Shown here one piece after another: positions 51,041-59,708 of a stretch of 64,000 bases of DNA. Each line of letters opens with the position of its first letter. Within the stretch, counting starts at the first letter, position 1. The position numbers and the translations under genes were made by a program. The notes beneath the pieces were generated by a model. The model made no database searches. It worked only from the letters and a program-made list of their open reading frames with translations, and was not told the origin of the DNA. Source of the DNA: Caldilineaceae bacterium bin34 (GTDB taxonomy: Bacteria > Chloroflexota > Anaerolineae > Caldilineales > Caldilineaceae); assembly GCA_002238555.1 (NCBI GenBank), contig MPMO01000011.1, positions 31,393 through 95,392 of the forward strand, in the 5' to 3' direction.

Positions 51041-53164
51041 ATGCTCAATGCCATTCCCGAGCCTCTCCGGCTGCGATTGCGCCGCGTGCAGTGGCAACTG
51101 GTCCTGGTGCTTGCCTGCACGTTGTTTGTCTTTGGCAAGACCGCGTTCGATCTGGACGCCAAGACCCTGTGGTGGGATGAGAGCCTGAGCCTGCAACGGT
51201 CGGAACAGGGTTGGAGCGACCTCCTGTCGGGCAGACTGGTCTTGAAGGACGGCGTGTCCGAACGGACTACCTGGGACCAGCACCCCTTCGCGTTCTATGC
51301 CCTGCTTGGGATCTTGATCAGGCTTGCCGGCGACAGCGTCCTGGTCCTGCGCATAGTCTCGGTGTGTGCCGCCACGCTGCTGGTGCCCGCCGTCTGGGGG
51401 TTTGGCGGGTTCCTGGAACGGACCGGTCTGGCTCCGGCCCGTACCCGATCATGGGCCGCAGCCCTGATGGCGCTCAACCCGTTGGTCCTGTGGTACGGGC
51501 AGGAAGCGCGCCCCTACACAATGTGGATGTTGTTGTCGCTCCTGTCCCTGTGGACGTTGTCGGAGTGGACCGCGACCTGGCAGTGGCAGCACCGTCGGTT
51601 CTCACATGGCAAACGGTGGGCCGTGGCATGGCTGCTGGTTGCGTTGGCCACCCTGGCCACCCACTTCTATGCCCTGCTGCTGGTGCCTGTCCAAGCGATC
51701 CTGATATTCGTCGGTCTGCTTCGCATCGACCGCAAGCTGGCGGTGGAGGCGTTGGCGTTCATGGGGGTGTTGACGACGGCCATCGCGGTCGCCGTCTTCC
51801 AGATGATCACGGGTCAGCCGGGGGCCGGCTCGAACTACGCCCCGATTGGCCTCCATCGCATCCTGTGGGAGGCAGTCCATGGCTTTGGCATGGGAATCAG
51901 CGTTCCGGCTGGGTGGACCGTTCCGTTGGACGGCGTCCTGTTGGCCGCCGCGGCTACAGGCGCATGGACCTTGTCAGGCACGGAACGCAACCGGTCCAGG
52001 TACGGCTGGCTGCTGCCTGTGGTGCTTGCGGCACCGATCCTCCTCCTGTTCGTTGCCTCGCTGATTCAACCGAACTACATGGCGGTGCGACACCACGCCC
52101 AACTGCTCGGTCCGTACCTGCTGATGGCTGCGGCCGGATTGGCTGCCTGGCAGCGGCGGATGCCGTTGGTGGCCCTTGCGGTGGCAGTCCTGGTGGTTGT
52201 CGGGACCGGGTTCAGCAGCTGGCGCTACTTCCGGGAACCGATTTACGGCAAGGGGCCCGACTATGCCCTGGTGGGTTCCATCCTGGAGGACGGCATTCGG
52301 GATGGGGACATCGTGCTGTTCAAGGGTCCCAACAGCTGGCGCCTGTTTCGTCGCTTCTTCCCCATGGACGAAATCGAGGGGGCGCGGGATGCCGGCGCCC
52401 GCGTCCACTGGCGCGCGGTGCCTCCGGTCATGGTGCCGGGCATGGGCTGGGCCACGCCCGTTGGCGACCGGCTGCGCGACATTGTTGGAGGGTATGAACG
52501 GGTCTGGCTGGTCGAGGACCGGACACTGCCGTACGAGGATCCGGAACTTCAAGTTCTGTCCTGGATGCGCGCGCAGATGCATACACAGGGCGAATGGGGT
52601 TTCTTCCACCCCAATTCGAGTCTGGCCCTGTTTTTGTTCCTGTCCGAGAACCCAAGTCCCGTTGCCGTACTCCCCAATGACGGAATGGTCGTTGATGCGG
52701 ACTTCAACGGTGAACTGAGGCTGCGCCATGTTCAGGTCGAACCGCGGCTTTGGGCCGACGGACAGGTACCCCTGACACTGTACTGGGAGTACCTGAAGGC
52801 GCCGGAGAGGCCCTGGCGGTTCATCGTGTGGCTGGAAGAGCACACGCAGGACGGCCGATGGCTGAAGCTGCCGCATTCGGAACAGCATGGAACCTTCAGC
52901 CTTGACCCCGCCCGCGTCGGCCTGCTGGAGTTGGCGTACAGTCACGTCGAGGCGCCGCCGGAACTGGCCGAAGACAGTAGCTTCAGGCTTCAGGTTCTGC
53001 TCTATGACACGGAAACCCTGGAGAAGGCTCCGGTGACGGAAGCGGGACCATGGGATACCAAACCCGAGGAACCCGCATTGATCATCCCGATCTCCATCCC
53101 ACAGGCGGAGACGGGCTGGTTAAAACGGAGCGGCAGATCCCGTCAGGCTATCCTCGTGCGCTGA
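51041..53164 (+). CDS. Membrane glycosyltransferase, PMT/ArnT-like (GT39/GT83 type)
   Basis: A 707-residue integral membrane protein. About ten hydrophobic helices occupy residues 20-415, beginning WQLVLVLACTLFVFG. The first external loop has LWWDESLSL, the Asp-Glu motif of polyprenyl-phosphate-sugar-dependent C-type glycosyltransferases, and the arrangement DQHPFAFYALLGILIRLAGD follows. LNPLVLWYGQEARPYTMWML is the typical second conserved block. The C-terminal 290 residues form a soluble domain with a beta-rich end (LTLYWEYLKAPERPW). It probably moves a sugar from a lipid carrier onto a protein or lipid outside the membrane. The start is uncertain (ATG 51041 or GTG 51002). Confidence 0.85.
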   Translation: MLNAIPEPLRLRLRRVQWQLVLVLACTLFVFGKTAFDLDAKTLWWDESLSLQRSEQGWSDLLSGRLVLKDGVSERTTWDQHPFAFYALLGILIRLAGDSVLVLRIVSVCAATLLVPAVWGFGGFLERTGLAPARTRSWAAALMALNPLVLWYGQEARPYTMWMLLSLLSLWTLSEWTATWQWQHRRFSHGKRWAVAWLLVALATLATHFYALLLVPVQAILIFVGLLRIDRKLAVEALAFMGVLTTAIAVAVFQMITGQPGAGSNYAPIGLHRILWEAVHGFGMGISVPAGWTVPLDGVLLAAAATGAWTLSGTERNRSRYGWLLPVVLAAPILLLFVASLIQPNYMAVRHHAQLLGPYLLMAAAGLAAWQRRMPLVALAVAVLVVVGTGFSSWRYFREPIYGKGPDYALVGSILEDGIRDGDIVLFKGPNSWRLFRRFFPMDEIEGARDAGARVHWRAVPPVMVPGMGWATPVGDRLRDIVGGYERVWLVEDRTLPYEDPELQVLSWMRAQMHTQGEWGFFHPNSSLALFLFLSENPSPVAVLPNDGMVVDADFNGELRLRHVQVEPRLWADGQVPLTLYWEYLKAPERPWRFIVWLEEHTQDGRWLKLPHSEQHGTFSLDPARVGLLELAYSHVEAPPELAEDSSFRLQVLLYDTETLEKAPVTEAGPWDTKPEEPALIIPISIPQAETGWLKRSGRSRQAILVR

Positions 53165-53368
53165 AAGCAGAGAACGCCATGCAGAACAGTGAAACACATT
53201 ACGTTCAGTGCGAACTACAGGGTCTTGATGCAGCATGCAGCGCATGACTCTGAATACCTCAATTCACAACGCATGGTGAAAATATGATGTAAAATTCAAG
53301 TATAATGAGGACAACATTGATTTGATAGTCCACAAGTTCTACAGGCCACTCAAGTCATTCGCCGATAC
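53165..53368. other. AT-rich intergenic region
   Basis: Base composition drops sharply after about 53250. A TATAAT at 53301-53306 faces right, toward the antisense strand of the next gene, but has no convincing -35. No gene recognised. Confidence 0.35.
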
Positions 53369-54397
53369 TCATTTACAAGCGAGCTGCCAAGCATCGCCCG
53401 CTTCTACAAGGTATGCCGAACCTGTTAGGAATAGATGTTGACCTTGCAGTATCAATTCAACATCCATATTATCAATACCTTCGCTAACCAAAAGGGATCC
53501 ACGAATAAAATTGCTATTCGCTCTCAGGAAGTAGTCGTGTCCTGGCCGCATGCGCGGTGGTACGTTCACGGCCTTCACATCGTCTTCCACTATCCCAAAG
53601 ATCACCATCCCCATTAGAACTCCTAATTGCCAATCAACATTCGAAATCAGTGTTGGGTAGTAAGATAAAAGATCAAATTGACCAGAGAGAATGTCTGAAG
53701 CTTCTATAATATCGGTTAATAGAACAGTCATTCCATCTCTATACTCAGCAATGTCCACAGTGTTGCAAGGATCGATTGACTTCGTCGGGGTGGGCGTGGG
53801 TCTCGGAGTGTGTGTAGGCCGCGGCGTATGCGAAGGCCGTGGTGTGGCCGTAGGCTGTAGAGTGGGCGTGAGCTGCGGTGTAGGAACAGGTTCGGCCTCA
53901 GACTCTTGAACTCCAATGGGCAAAGTATCTGTGGGTGGCAGTGCCGCCCGTACCCATGTTAGTAGGACTGTGCGCAAGTCCTGTTCTAGGATATCGATCT
54001 GGAGAGCCTGCATGGTAAGTTCTATGCTCTCTACTTCAGCAAGCAAGGCAATCAGTTCCGACATCCAGACAGAATGGCGATAACGTGCACTGTCATGGAA
54101 ATCCGAATTTATAACCAAGTCATCATGGTTCAACCACCCAGTTGAGCCATCTGCCAACCGTACCTGTACCCATGTCGTTAACCAACGTTTATTAGTTCTG
54201 ATGGGACACACTTCTGTGCCCCAGGTTAATGGTGAATAATCGGCAAAAAGATCAGCATCCGCATAGATTTTCTCATCCAGCCAGTTATTGTAAAACAACG
54301 TTTCTTGTTTACATTCAAGCGCCTTTACCGGATTCGTTACGAACAACCACAGGACTGCCACAACAGCCAAACTCGACCAGACTCCAGCATTCTTCAT
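53369..54397 (-). CDS. AT-rich secreted protein with SH3-like region and Pro/Thr linker (unknown function)
   Basis: A 342-residue protein of no recognised family. A signal peptide or anchor (LAVVAVLWLFVTNPVKALE) is followed by an SH3-like stretch near residues 55-95 (TWVQVRLADGSTGWLNHDDL), a helical segment, a Pro/Thr/His/Arg linker (TPRPSHTPRPTHTPRPTPTP) and a C-terminal domain of about 130 residues starting DPCNTVDIAEYRDGM. AAGGGG lies just before the ATG. The gene is strikingly richer in A+T than everything around it, and codon choice differs, which suggests recent horizontal acquisition. Module style matches the SH3b/linker surface proteins at 15-20 kb. A binding or envelope role is a guess. 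Confidence 0.8.
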   Translation of the reverse strand: MKNAGVWSSLAVVAVLWLFVTNPVKALECKQETLFYNNWLDEKIYADADLFADYSPLTWGTEVCPIRTNKRWLTTWVQVRLADGSTGWLNHDDLVINSDFHDSARYRHSVWMSELIALLAEVESIELTMQALQIDILEQDLRTVLLTWVRAALPPTDTLPIGVQESEAEPVPTPQLTPTLQPTATPRPSHTPRPTHTPRPTPTPTKSIDPCNTVDIAEYRDGMTVLLTDIIEASDILSGQFDLLSYYPTLISNVDWQLGVLMGMVIFGIVEDDVKAVNVPPRMRPGHDYFLRANSNFIRGSLLVSEGIDNMDVELILQGQHLFLTGSAYLVEAGDAWQLACK

Positions 54398-54462
54398 GAG
54401 TACCCCTTTGTCGCCCGGATGGCGTGGTCTTGCTGAACCTATATCTTGTCAGAAAGTAACAA

Positions 54463-54499
54463 CCCCCGAAACATATCAGTCCTTGATATGTTTCGGGGG
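54463..54499 (-). terminator. Terminator of acnA
   Basis: Perfect 16-bp stem (CCCCCGAAACATATCA and its complement) with a five-base loop, 11 bases beyond the acnA stop, followed on the minus strand by TTGTTACTTTCT. The strongest hairpin in the window. It may also insulate the AT-rich gene downstream. Confidence 0.88.
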
Positions 54500-54509
54500 C
54501 TAGGCAAGG

Positions 54510-57230
54510 TCAGGTGGCCGCGCCGTTCTTGAGCATGGAGCGCAGTACGGTATTCAGAATGCCGCCGTGCCGATAGTACTCGAGCTCGACCGGGGTGTCG
54601 ATGCGACTGTCGACCGAAAACTCGGTTACCGTTCCGTTGGCTGATCGCGCCCGGGCGACAAGCGTCTGCCCCGGCTCCATGTTGTCGTCGACGCCGTCGA
54701 TGCTCACGGTTTCGAGGCCGGTCAACCCAAGGGAGTCGGCACTCGCGCCATCCTTGAACTGCAGCGGCAGGACTCCCATCCCGACCAGGTTGCTGCGGTG
54801 GATCCGTTCGTAGCTTTCGGCAATGACCGCCTTGACACCCAGCAGATGCGTGCCCTTGGCCGCCCAGTCGCGACTGGACCCGGTTCCGTATTCCTTGCCG
54901 GCCAGGATTACGAGCGGGGTGTCGTCGTCGCGGTAGCGCATGGCCGCGTCGTAGATCGTCACTTCCTCCTTCGTGGGCACATGGATGGTGTAGCCGCCTT
55001 CGCGGCCGTCGAGCATCTGGTTTTTGATTCGGACGTTGGCAAACGTTCCCCGCATCATCACTTCGTGGTTGCCCCGGCGCGTGCCGTAGGTGTTCCATTC
55101 GCGCCGTTCAAGGCCCAGGTCCCTCAGGTAGTCGGCCGCCGGTGACACCGTGGCAATCGATCCGGCCGGCGAGATGTGGTCGGTCGTGGTCGAGTCCGGC
55201 ATGATGGCCAGCACGTTGGCGTCGTGGATGGACTCCATGGGTTCGGGATCGGGCGACAGGCCCACGAAGAAGGGAGGCTCGTGCACGTAGGTGCTGGAGG
55301 GATCCCAGTGGTAGATATCGCTCTCGGTGCTTGGGATGTCGTTCCAGGCCTGGTTGCCGGAGAAGACATTGCCGTACTGCATGCGGAACATCTCCGGCGT
55401 GAGGGCCCCGGCAATGGTGTCGCGGATTTCCTGTTGCGACGGCCAAATGTCCTCCAGCAGGACGGGATTCCCTTCCGCGTCGGTTCCGAGAGGATCGCGC
55501 GACAGGTCGATGTCGACGGTCCCGGCCAGGGCAAAGGCCACAACCAGGGGTGGCGATGCCAGGAAGTTGGCCTTGACATCCGGATTGATGCGCCCCTCAA
55601 AGTTGCGGTTGCCGCTCAGAACGCTGGACACCGTCAGGTCCCCATCCGCGATCGCCTTGATGATGTAGTCCGGCAGGGGCCCGCTGTTGCCAATGCAGGT
55701 GGTGCAGCCGTAGCCCACCGTGTGGAAGTTGAGTTCCTCCAGATAGTGGTCCAGGCCGGCGGCCGCCAGGTAGCTGGTCACCACCTTGCTGCCCGGCGCC
55801 ATGCTGGTCTTGACCCAGGGCTTGGTCCGCAGGCCCCGTTCGACCGCGGCCTTGGCCAACAGCCCGGCCGCAACCATGACGGAAGGATTGCTGGTGTTGG
55901 TGCAGGACGTAATGGCAGCCAATACCAGCTTGCCGTGGGTCAACTCGAAGCTGTCGCCTTCGTGTTCCACCGGGACAACCTCGTCCAACTGATCCTGCTC
56001 CACCGCGAAACCGCCGGAGCCGATGGGCGCGGACAGAAGACCCGGCCACTGGGACTTCAGGTCTGTCAGTTCGATGCGATCCTGGGGTCTCTTGGGACCG
56101 GCGATGCTGGGCTTGATCAAGGACATGTCCACCGACACCACGTCGGAAAACTCAGGCTCGGGGCTGTCGGGGGTGTGGAACATGCCGGCTGCCTTGGTGT
56201 AGGCCTCCACGAGTTCCACTTGTTCGGGTGCCCGTCCCGAGAGTTCGAGGTAGCGCAGTGTCTCCTGGTCCACCGGGAAAAAGCCCATGGTGGCTCCGTA
56301 TTCGGGGGCCATGTTGCCGATCGTGGCACGGTCCGGCAGCGACAGGAGCGGCAGGCCCGGGCCGAAGAACTCGACGAACTTGCCAACCACCCCGTGGGCG
56401 CGCAGCGACTCCGTAATCGTAAGGACCAGGTCGGTCGCGGTGGTGCCTTCCGGAAGCGCGCCTTCCAGTCGCACGCCGACGACCTCCGGAAGGAGCATGT
56501 AGATCGGCTGTCCCAGCATCACGGCCTCCGCTTCGATGCCGCCCACGCCCCAGCCCAGCACTCCCAGACCGTTGATCATGGTGGTGTGGCTGTCCGTGCC
56601 CACGACACTGTCCGGATAGGCAATCCGTGCGTTGCCTTCCTGCCCGGACATGACGCACTGGGCCAGGAATTCGAGATTGACCTGGTGGACGATGCCGGTG
56701 GCCGGCGGCACGACGCGGAAGTGGTCGAAGGCGTTTTGGCTCCACTTGAGGAACTCGTAGCGCTCCCCGTTGCGCTCAAACTCGCGTTCCGTGTTGAACA
56801 GATGGGCCAAGCGGCTGCCGAACTGGTCGACCTGGACACTGTGGTCGATGACCAAGTCCACCGGGACCACCGGATTGACCTGGGCGGGATCGCCGCCCAT
56901 ACGCTGCATGGCACTGCGCAGGGCCGCCAGATCCACGGCGCTGGGAACCCCCGTGAAGTCCTGCATGACTACGCGTCCGGGTTTGAACGCGATTTCAACC
57001 TTGCCGGCGATATCCGGATTCCAGTTGGCGATCAGTTCCACATGTTCTTCGGTAACACTGAAGCCGTCATGCTGGCGCACAGCCGATTCGAGCAGGATCT
57101 TCAGTGACCACGGCAGGCGGTTGACGGTGCCCAGACCCTGCTTTTCCAGGTCGTGGATCTGGTAGTAGGCGCAATCGCCCTGGGAAGTGCTGAACGTTCG
57201 GCGCACATCGGCAAACGGGGAAGTGGCCAC
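54510..57230 (-). CDS. acnA: Aconitate hydratase A
   Basis: TCA-cycle enzyme interconverting citrate and isocitrate via a [4Fe-4S] cluster; 906 residues. Cluster ligands are in AITSCTNTSNPSVM (one Cys) and GYGCTTCIGNSGPLPD (two Cys). Other blocks are VVMQDFTGVPSAVDLAALRS, DSHTTMINGLGVLGWGVGG, MAPEYGATMGFFPVDQETL and the swivel-domain AGKEYGTGSSRDWAAKGTHL. It starts at GTG 57230, supported by AGGGAGGA eight bases upstream. Single-gene unit with its own strong terminator. The N-terminal sequence GDCAYYQIHDLEKQGLGTVN is typical of the AcnA/IRP branch. Confidence 0.97.
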   Translation of the reverse strand: MATSPFADVRRTFSTSQGDCAYYQIHDLEKQGLGTVNRLPWSLKILLESAVRQHDGFSVTEEHVELIANWNPDIAGKVEIAFKPGRVVMQDFTGVPSAVDLAALRSAMQRMGGDPAQVNPVVPVDLVIDHSVQVDQFGSRLAHLFNTEREFERNGERYEFLKWSQNAFDHFRVVPPATGIVHQVNLEFLAQCVMSGQEGNARIAYPDSVVGTDSHTTMINGLGVLGWGVGGIEAEAVMLGQPIYMLLPEVVGVRLEGALPEGTTATDLVLTITESLRAHGVVGKFVEFFGPGLPLLSLPDRATIGNMAPEYGATMGFFPVDQETLRYLELSGRAPEQVELVEAYTKAAGMFHTPDSPEPEFSDVVSVDMSLIKPSIAGPKRPQDRIELTDLKSQWPGLLSAPIGSGGFAVEQDQLDEVVPVEHEGDSFELTHGKLVLAAITSCTNTSNPSVMVAAGLLAKAAVERGLRTKPWVKTSMAPGSKVVTSYLAAAGLDHYLEELNFHTVGYGCTTCIGNSGPLPDYIIKAIADGDLTVSSVLSGNRNFEGRINPDVKANFLASPPLVVAFALAGTVDIDLSRDPLGTDAEGNPVLLEDIWPSQQEIRDTIAGALTPEMFRMQYGNVFSGNQAWNDIPSTESDIYHWDPSSTYVHEPPFFVGLSPDPEPMESIHDANVLAIMPDSTTTDHISPAGSIATVSPAADYLRDLGLERREWNTYGTRRGNHEVMMRGTFANVRIKNQMLDGREGGYTIHVPTKEEVTIYDAAMRYRDDDTPLVILAGKEYGTGSSRDWAAKGTHLLGVKAVIAESYERIHRSNLVGMGVLPLQFKDGASADSLGLTGLETVSIDGVDDNMEPGQTLVARARSANGTVTEFSVDSRIDTPVELEYYRHGGILNTVLRSMLKNGAAT

Positions 57231-57833
57231 CGCAATTCCTCCCTAACTCATCGGACATCCGCAGTGGACGGATTCAGGCCAATCTTATCACCGGGAGTTC
57301 CCGGCGAACGGTCCCAGCGACTAACTGCAGCACTATTTCAATCTTGTTGATGTGGGTCTGGACGCGCAAACGACGAGGGGCACCTACAGTGGTATTGACT
57401 TGGCCGCCAAAGGGAACCCGTCGTCGTGGACTTCAGTCCCAGCCCCTGCCACCCCAAACGCCAACGGGTGCTGCCCGGTACCCCCGCTACGGCATCTTCC
57501 TCTGCACCCTCGTCGTCTACGGCTGGCTTCGGATTCAACGCCAGCCGTGCCGGCGATGCCCAGCACATTGCCCCTGCCTCCCGGCGTAACCTCCCCCAGC
57601 ACCCGGATCCGGTAGCACGGTTGTATGTGTACTGCGTCAGCCATCAGGCCATGGTCCAGGTCTTGGAGCTGCGGGGTGGAAGCAACCAGTGCAGGCGCCG
57701 GTCGAGGCCGGACTTCGACGGGCAGGGCTGGTTTCACTACTTGGAGGCGCGCGGCACGGTCGCCGTGACGACGACGGCGATCCCGTCTAGGGCCCGGCCC
57801 TGCGGGGCCTGGACCCTGAGACTCTGACTCACC
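57231..57833. other. Region between acnA and the ISAs1 relic
   Basis: About 600 bases. The acnA ribosome site is at the left end. From about 57350 the sequence has open frames on both strands but none is recognisable; part may be the decayed 5' half of the ISAs1-type element whose 3' half follows, although the family's N-terminal motifs are not visible. No RNA gene or promoter found. Confidence 0.35.
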
Positions 57834-58604
57834 TTGACTGTGCCGGGCTGCCGGTCGTGGCGCGATGCGTGCGGCTTCCGGACGCAGGCGGGAGCTCTTT
57901 ACCTTCGTGCACCTGATGGTCCAGACCATCCCGGCACCCAGGCCCTGCGGCGCCGGCTGCGGGACCGGGGCTCGGACCTGCGTGCGGAACCGCGGCCCCT
58001 GGTGGTCGGCCAGACGGCGGTGCCCGACAAGAGCAACGAGTTGACGGCCATCCGCCAACTTCTGGCCGCCTTGGAACTGAAGGGCCGCGTCGTGTCCATC
58101 GACGCCCTGGGCTGCCACACGGACATCGCCGAGAAGATCGCCGACGCGGGCGGCGGGTACCTGCTGGTCGTCAAGGCCAATCAGTCCGACCTGCACGAGC
58201 AGGGACGGTGCCAACGGCATCTGGGACGAGCTCGATCCCGACCGCCGCTGGGTCCGGCCGGGCAGTGCGTGCGCAACTGCATCACCCACCTGCCCGCGAC
58301 CACTGGAGCCGCAGCGGTGGCCGACCTGGTGCGCGGCCACTGGCGGGGATCCTCCGGATACGAGAACAGCCGGCATTGGGTGCTGGACGATACCTTCCAG
58401 GAGGACCGCTGCCGCCTGCGCACGGGCCATACCGCCCGCCACAGGGCGGCCCTGCAGCGCATCGCGTTGAACTTACTGAAGCTCCTGCAGCCAAATTTTT
58501 GGCTAAAGATGTCAATTCACCGATTGCACAAGATGGTGGCCCGCAACTCCGCCCGACTGGAACTGAGATCATGGCTCTGTGACGACACTGTTAACATACT
58601 GTGA
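57834..58604 (+). pseudogene. ISAs1-family transposase, truncated relic
   Basis: A frame of 256 codons holding the C-terminal half of an ISAs1-type transposase. VVGQTAVPDKSNELTAIRQL, KGRVVSIDALGCHTDIAEKI and GGGYLLVVKANQ give the central DDE-region blocks. After an internal deletion, HWVLDDTFQEDRCRLRTGHT and AALQRIALNLLKLLQ give the C-terminal block. The N-terminal third and the section between the blocks are missing, so it is inactive. It is a different remnant of the same family as the one near 1.7-2.1 kb and lies directly upstream of the sulfotransferase. Confidence 0.83.
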
Positions 58605-58625
58605 CTTATACGTGTTAGAATGCAC

Positions 58626-58644
58626 TTGTGAGATTGGTTCACAA
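58626..58644 (+). promoter_or_regulatory. CRP-like palindromic operator candidate
   Basis: TTGTGA and TCACAA half-sites separated by seven bases, 12 bases before the sulfotransferase start codon. It resembles CRP/FNR-family sites, whose usual spacer is six, so the match is imperfect. The position would suit a repressor. Confidence 0.35.
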
Positions 58645-58647
58645 ACT

Positions 58648-58673
58648 TTCAATATATGATCAAAAATATTGAA
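58648..58673 (+). promoter_or_regulatory. Hairpin holding the sulfotransferase start codon in its loop
   Basis: TTCAATAT (58648-58655) and ATATTGAA (58666-58673) are perfect complements; the ten-base loop begins with the ATG at 58656. No Shine-Dalgarno sequence is visible upstream. The AT-only stem would be weak, possibly a temperature- or factor-sensitive translation control, or simply chance in AT-rich DNA. Confidence 0.4.
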
Positions 58674-59708
58674 TTTGCAGATCCGGTGCTCATTGTAAGC
58701 ACCGGCCGATGCGGTTCCACCATGCTTTCCAACATGGTGAACCTGCATCCTGATCTGTTGAGCATTTCGGAATTCTTTACCTCGTTGACCAGCAGGGCGT
58801 TTTTGGGGCGCAAGTTAACCGGGAAGGCTGTGTTTCACCGCTTGAATACACTGTCTCCGGGGGCTAAAGCGTTACACAGGAACAATTTGTGGGTTGATGA
58901 ATTTCTGTACCCTCTCGGTCCGGATGCGCGTTTTTTGCCCGATGAAGTGCCACCAATTCTGTGTAGTACATTGCCACATATCACGGAACACCATGAGCGC
59001 ACTTGGGACGAACTGGCTATTGTGCTGAGAGCACGCGGCAAAGCACAGTTGGCCGCGCATTACCGCTTCGTCTTCGAGTGGCTCACCCATCGCTTTGGGA
59101 AGCGAGTCTGGATCGAACGCTCCGGTGCCTCTCTGCTGTTTGTGCCCCTATTGGCAAGCATGTTTCCTGACGCCCGGTTTGTGCATATCTATCGCGATGG
59201 CAGGGATACCGCCATGTCCATGGCCCGACACCACTTCTTCCGCTTGCGCGTGCAAGCCGAGGAGCTTATGCTGAAAGCGGGGATTAACCCATGTGCACCG
59301 TTCCACCTGCTCGGCACAAGCCCCTACGCGCCATGGTTCGAATGGCTGCGGTTTCAGTTCTTTTCGGCCGCGAAGTACCAGCACACCGAAATCGAGCTGC
59401 CTGCATTTGGGCGGTTCTGGAGTCGCCTGATCGAGTACGGCACCCGTTACCTGAACGCACTGCCACCGGAGCGGGTGCTGTCGTTGCGTTACGAAACAGT
59501 GCTGTCAGCACCCGACCATGAGTTGGGCCGCTTCATCCGCTTTGTCGGGCCGGAATTCGAGAATTCCCAATGGCAACACGCTGCCAGTGCCTTGGTACAA
59601 ACGACGCCACCCCGCTGGCCGCGTTTGGATGCGGAAACCCAAATTCAACTGGGCATCGCCTGTGAACCGGGTCTAACCCGGCTGGGCTATCATGGAGACC
59701 ACAACTAA
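58656..59708 (+). CDS. PAPS-dependent sulfotransferase
   Basis: A 350-residue sulfotransferase. The 5'-phosphosulfate-binding loop is VSTGRCGSTMLSNMVNLHPD at about residues 14-33. The 3'-phosphate-binding region has FVHIYRDGRDTAMSMARHHF near 180, the Arg and Ser expected for PAPS binding. It should transfer sulfate from PAPS to a hydroxyl or amine acceptor, probably a small molecule given its partner. Its TAA overlaps the A of the P450 ATG, so the two are translated together. No ribosome site precedes the ATG at 58656. Base composition is lower in GC than the chromosomal neighbours, and an ISAs1 relic lies immediately upstream. Confidence 0.9.
   Translation: MIKNIEFADPVLIVSTGRCGSTMLSNMVNLHPDLLSISEFFTSLTSRAFLGRKLTGKAVFHRLNTLSPGAKALHRNNLWVDEFLYPLGPDARFLPDEVPPILCSTLPHITEHHERTWDELAIVLRARGKAQLAAHYRFVFEWLTHRFGKRVWIERSGASLLFVPLLASMFPDARFVHIYRDGRDTAMSMARHHFFRLRVQAEELMLKAGINPCAPFHLLGTSPYAPWFEWLRFQFFSAAKYQHTEIELPAFGRFWSRLIEYGTRYLNALPPERVLSLRYETVLSAPDHELGRFIRFVGPEFENSQWQHAASALVQTTPPRWPRLDAETQIQLGIACEPGLTRLGYHGDHN

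Noticed and set aside
53301..53306. TATAAT facing right, possible antisense promoter into the AT-rich orphan gene
   Set aside because: No -35 at proper spacing and such hexamers are frequent by chance in AT-rich DNA.
55176..57107. 643-codon plus-strand open frame opposite acnA
   Set aside because: Mirror image of a conserved aconitase; low-complexity Gln/His/Arg/Val content typical of antisense frames in GC-rich genes.
57384..58442. 352-codon minus-strand open frame across the ISAs1 relic
   Set aside because: Antisense to a recognisable transposase remnant and rich in Arg/Gly low-complexity sequence.
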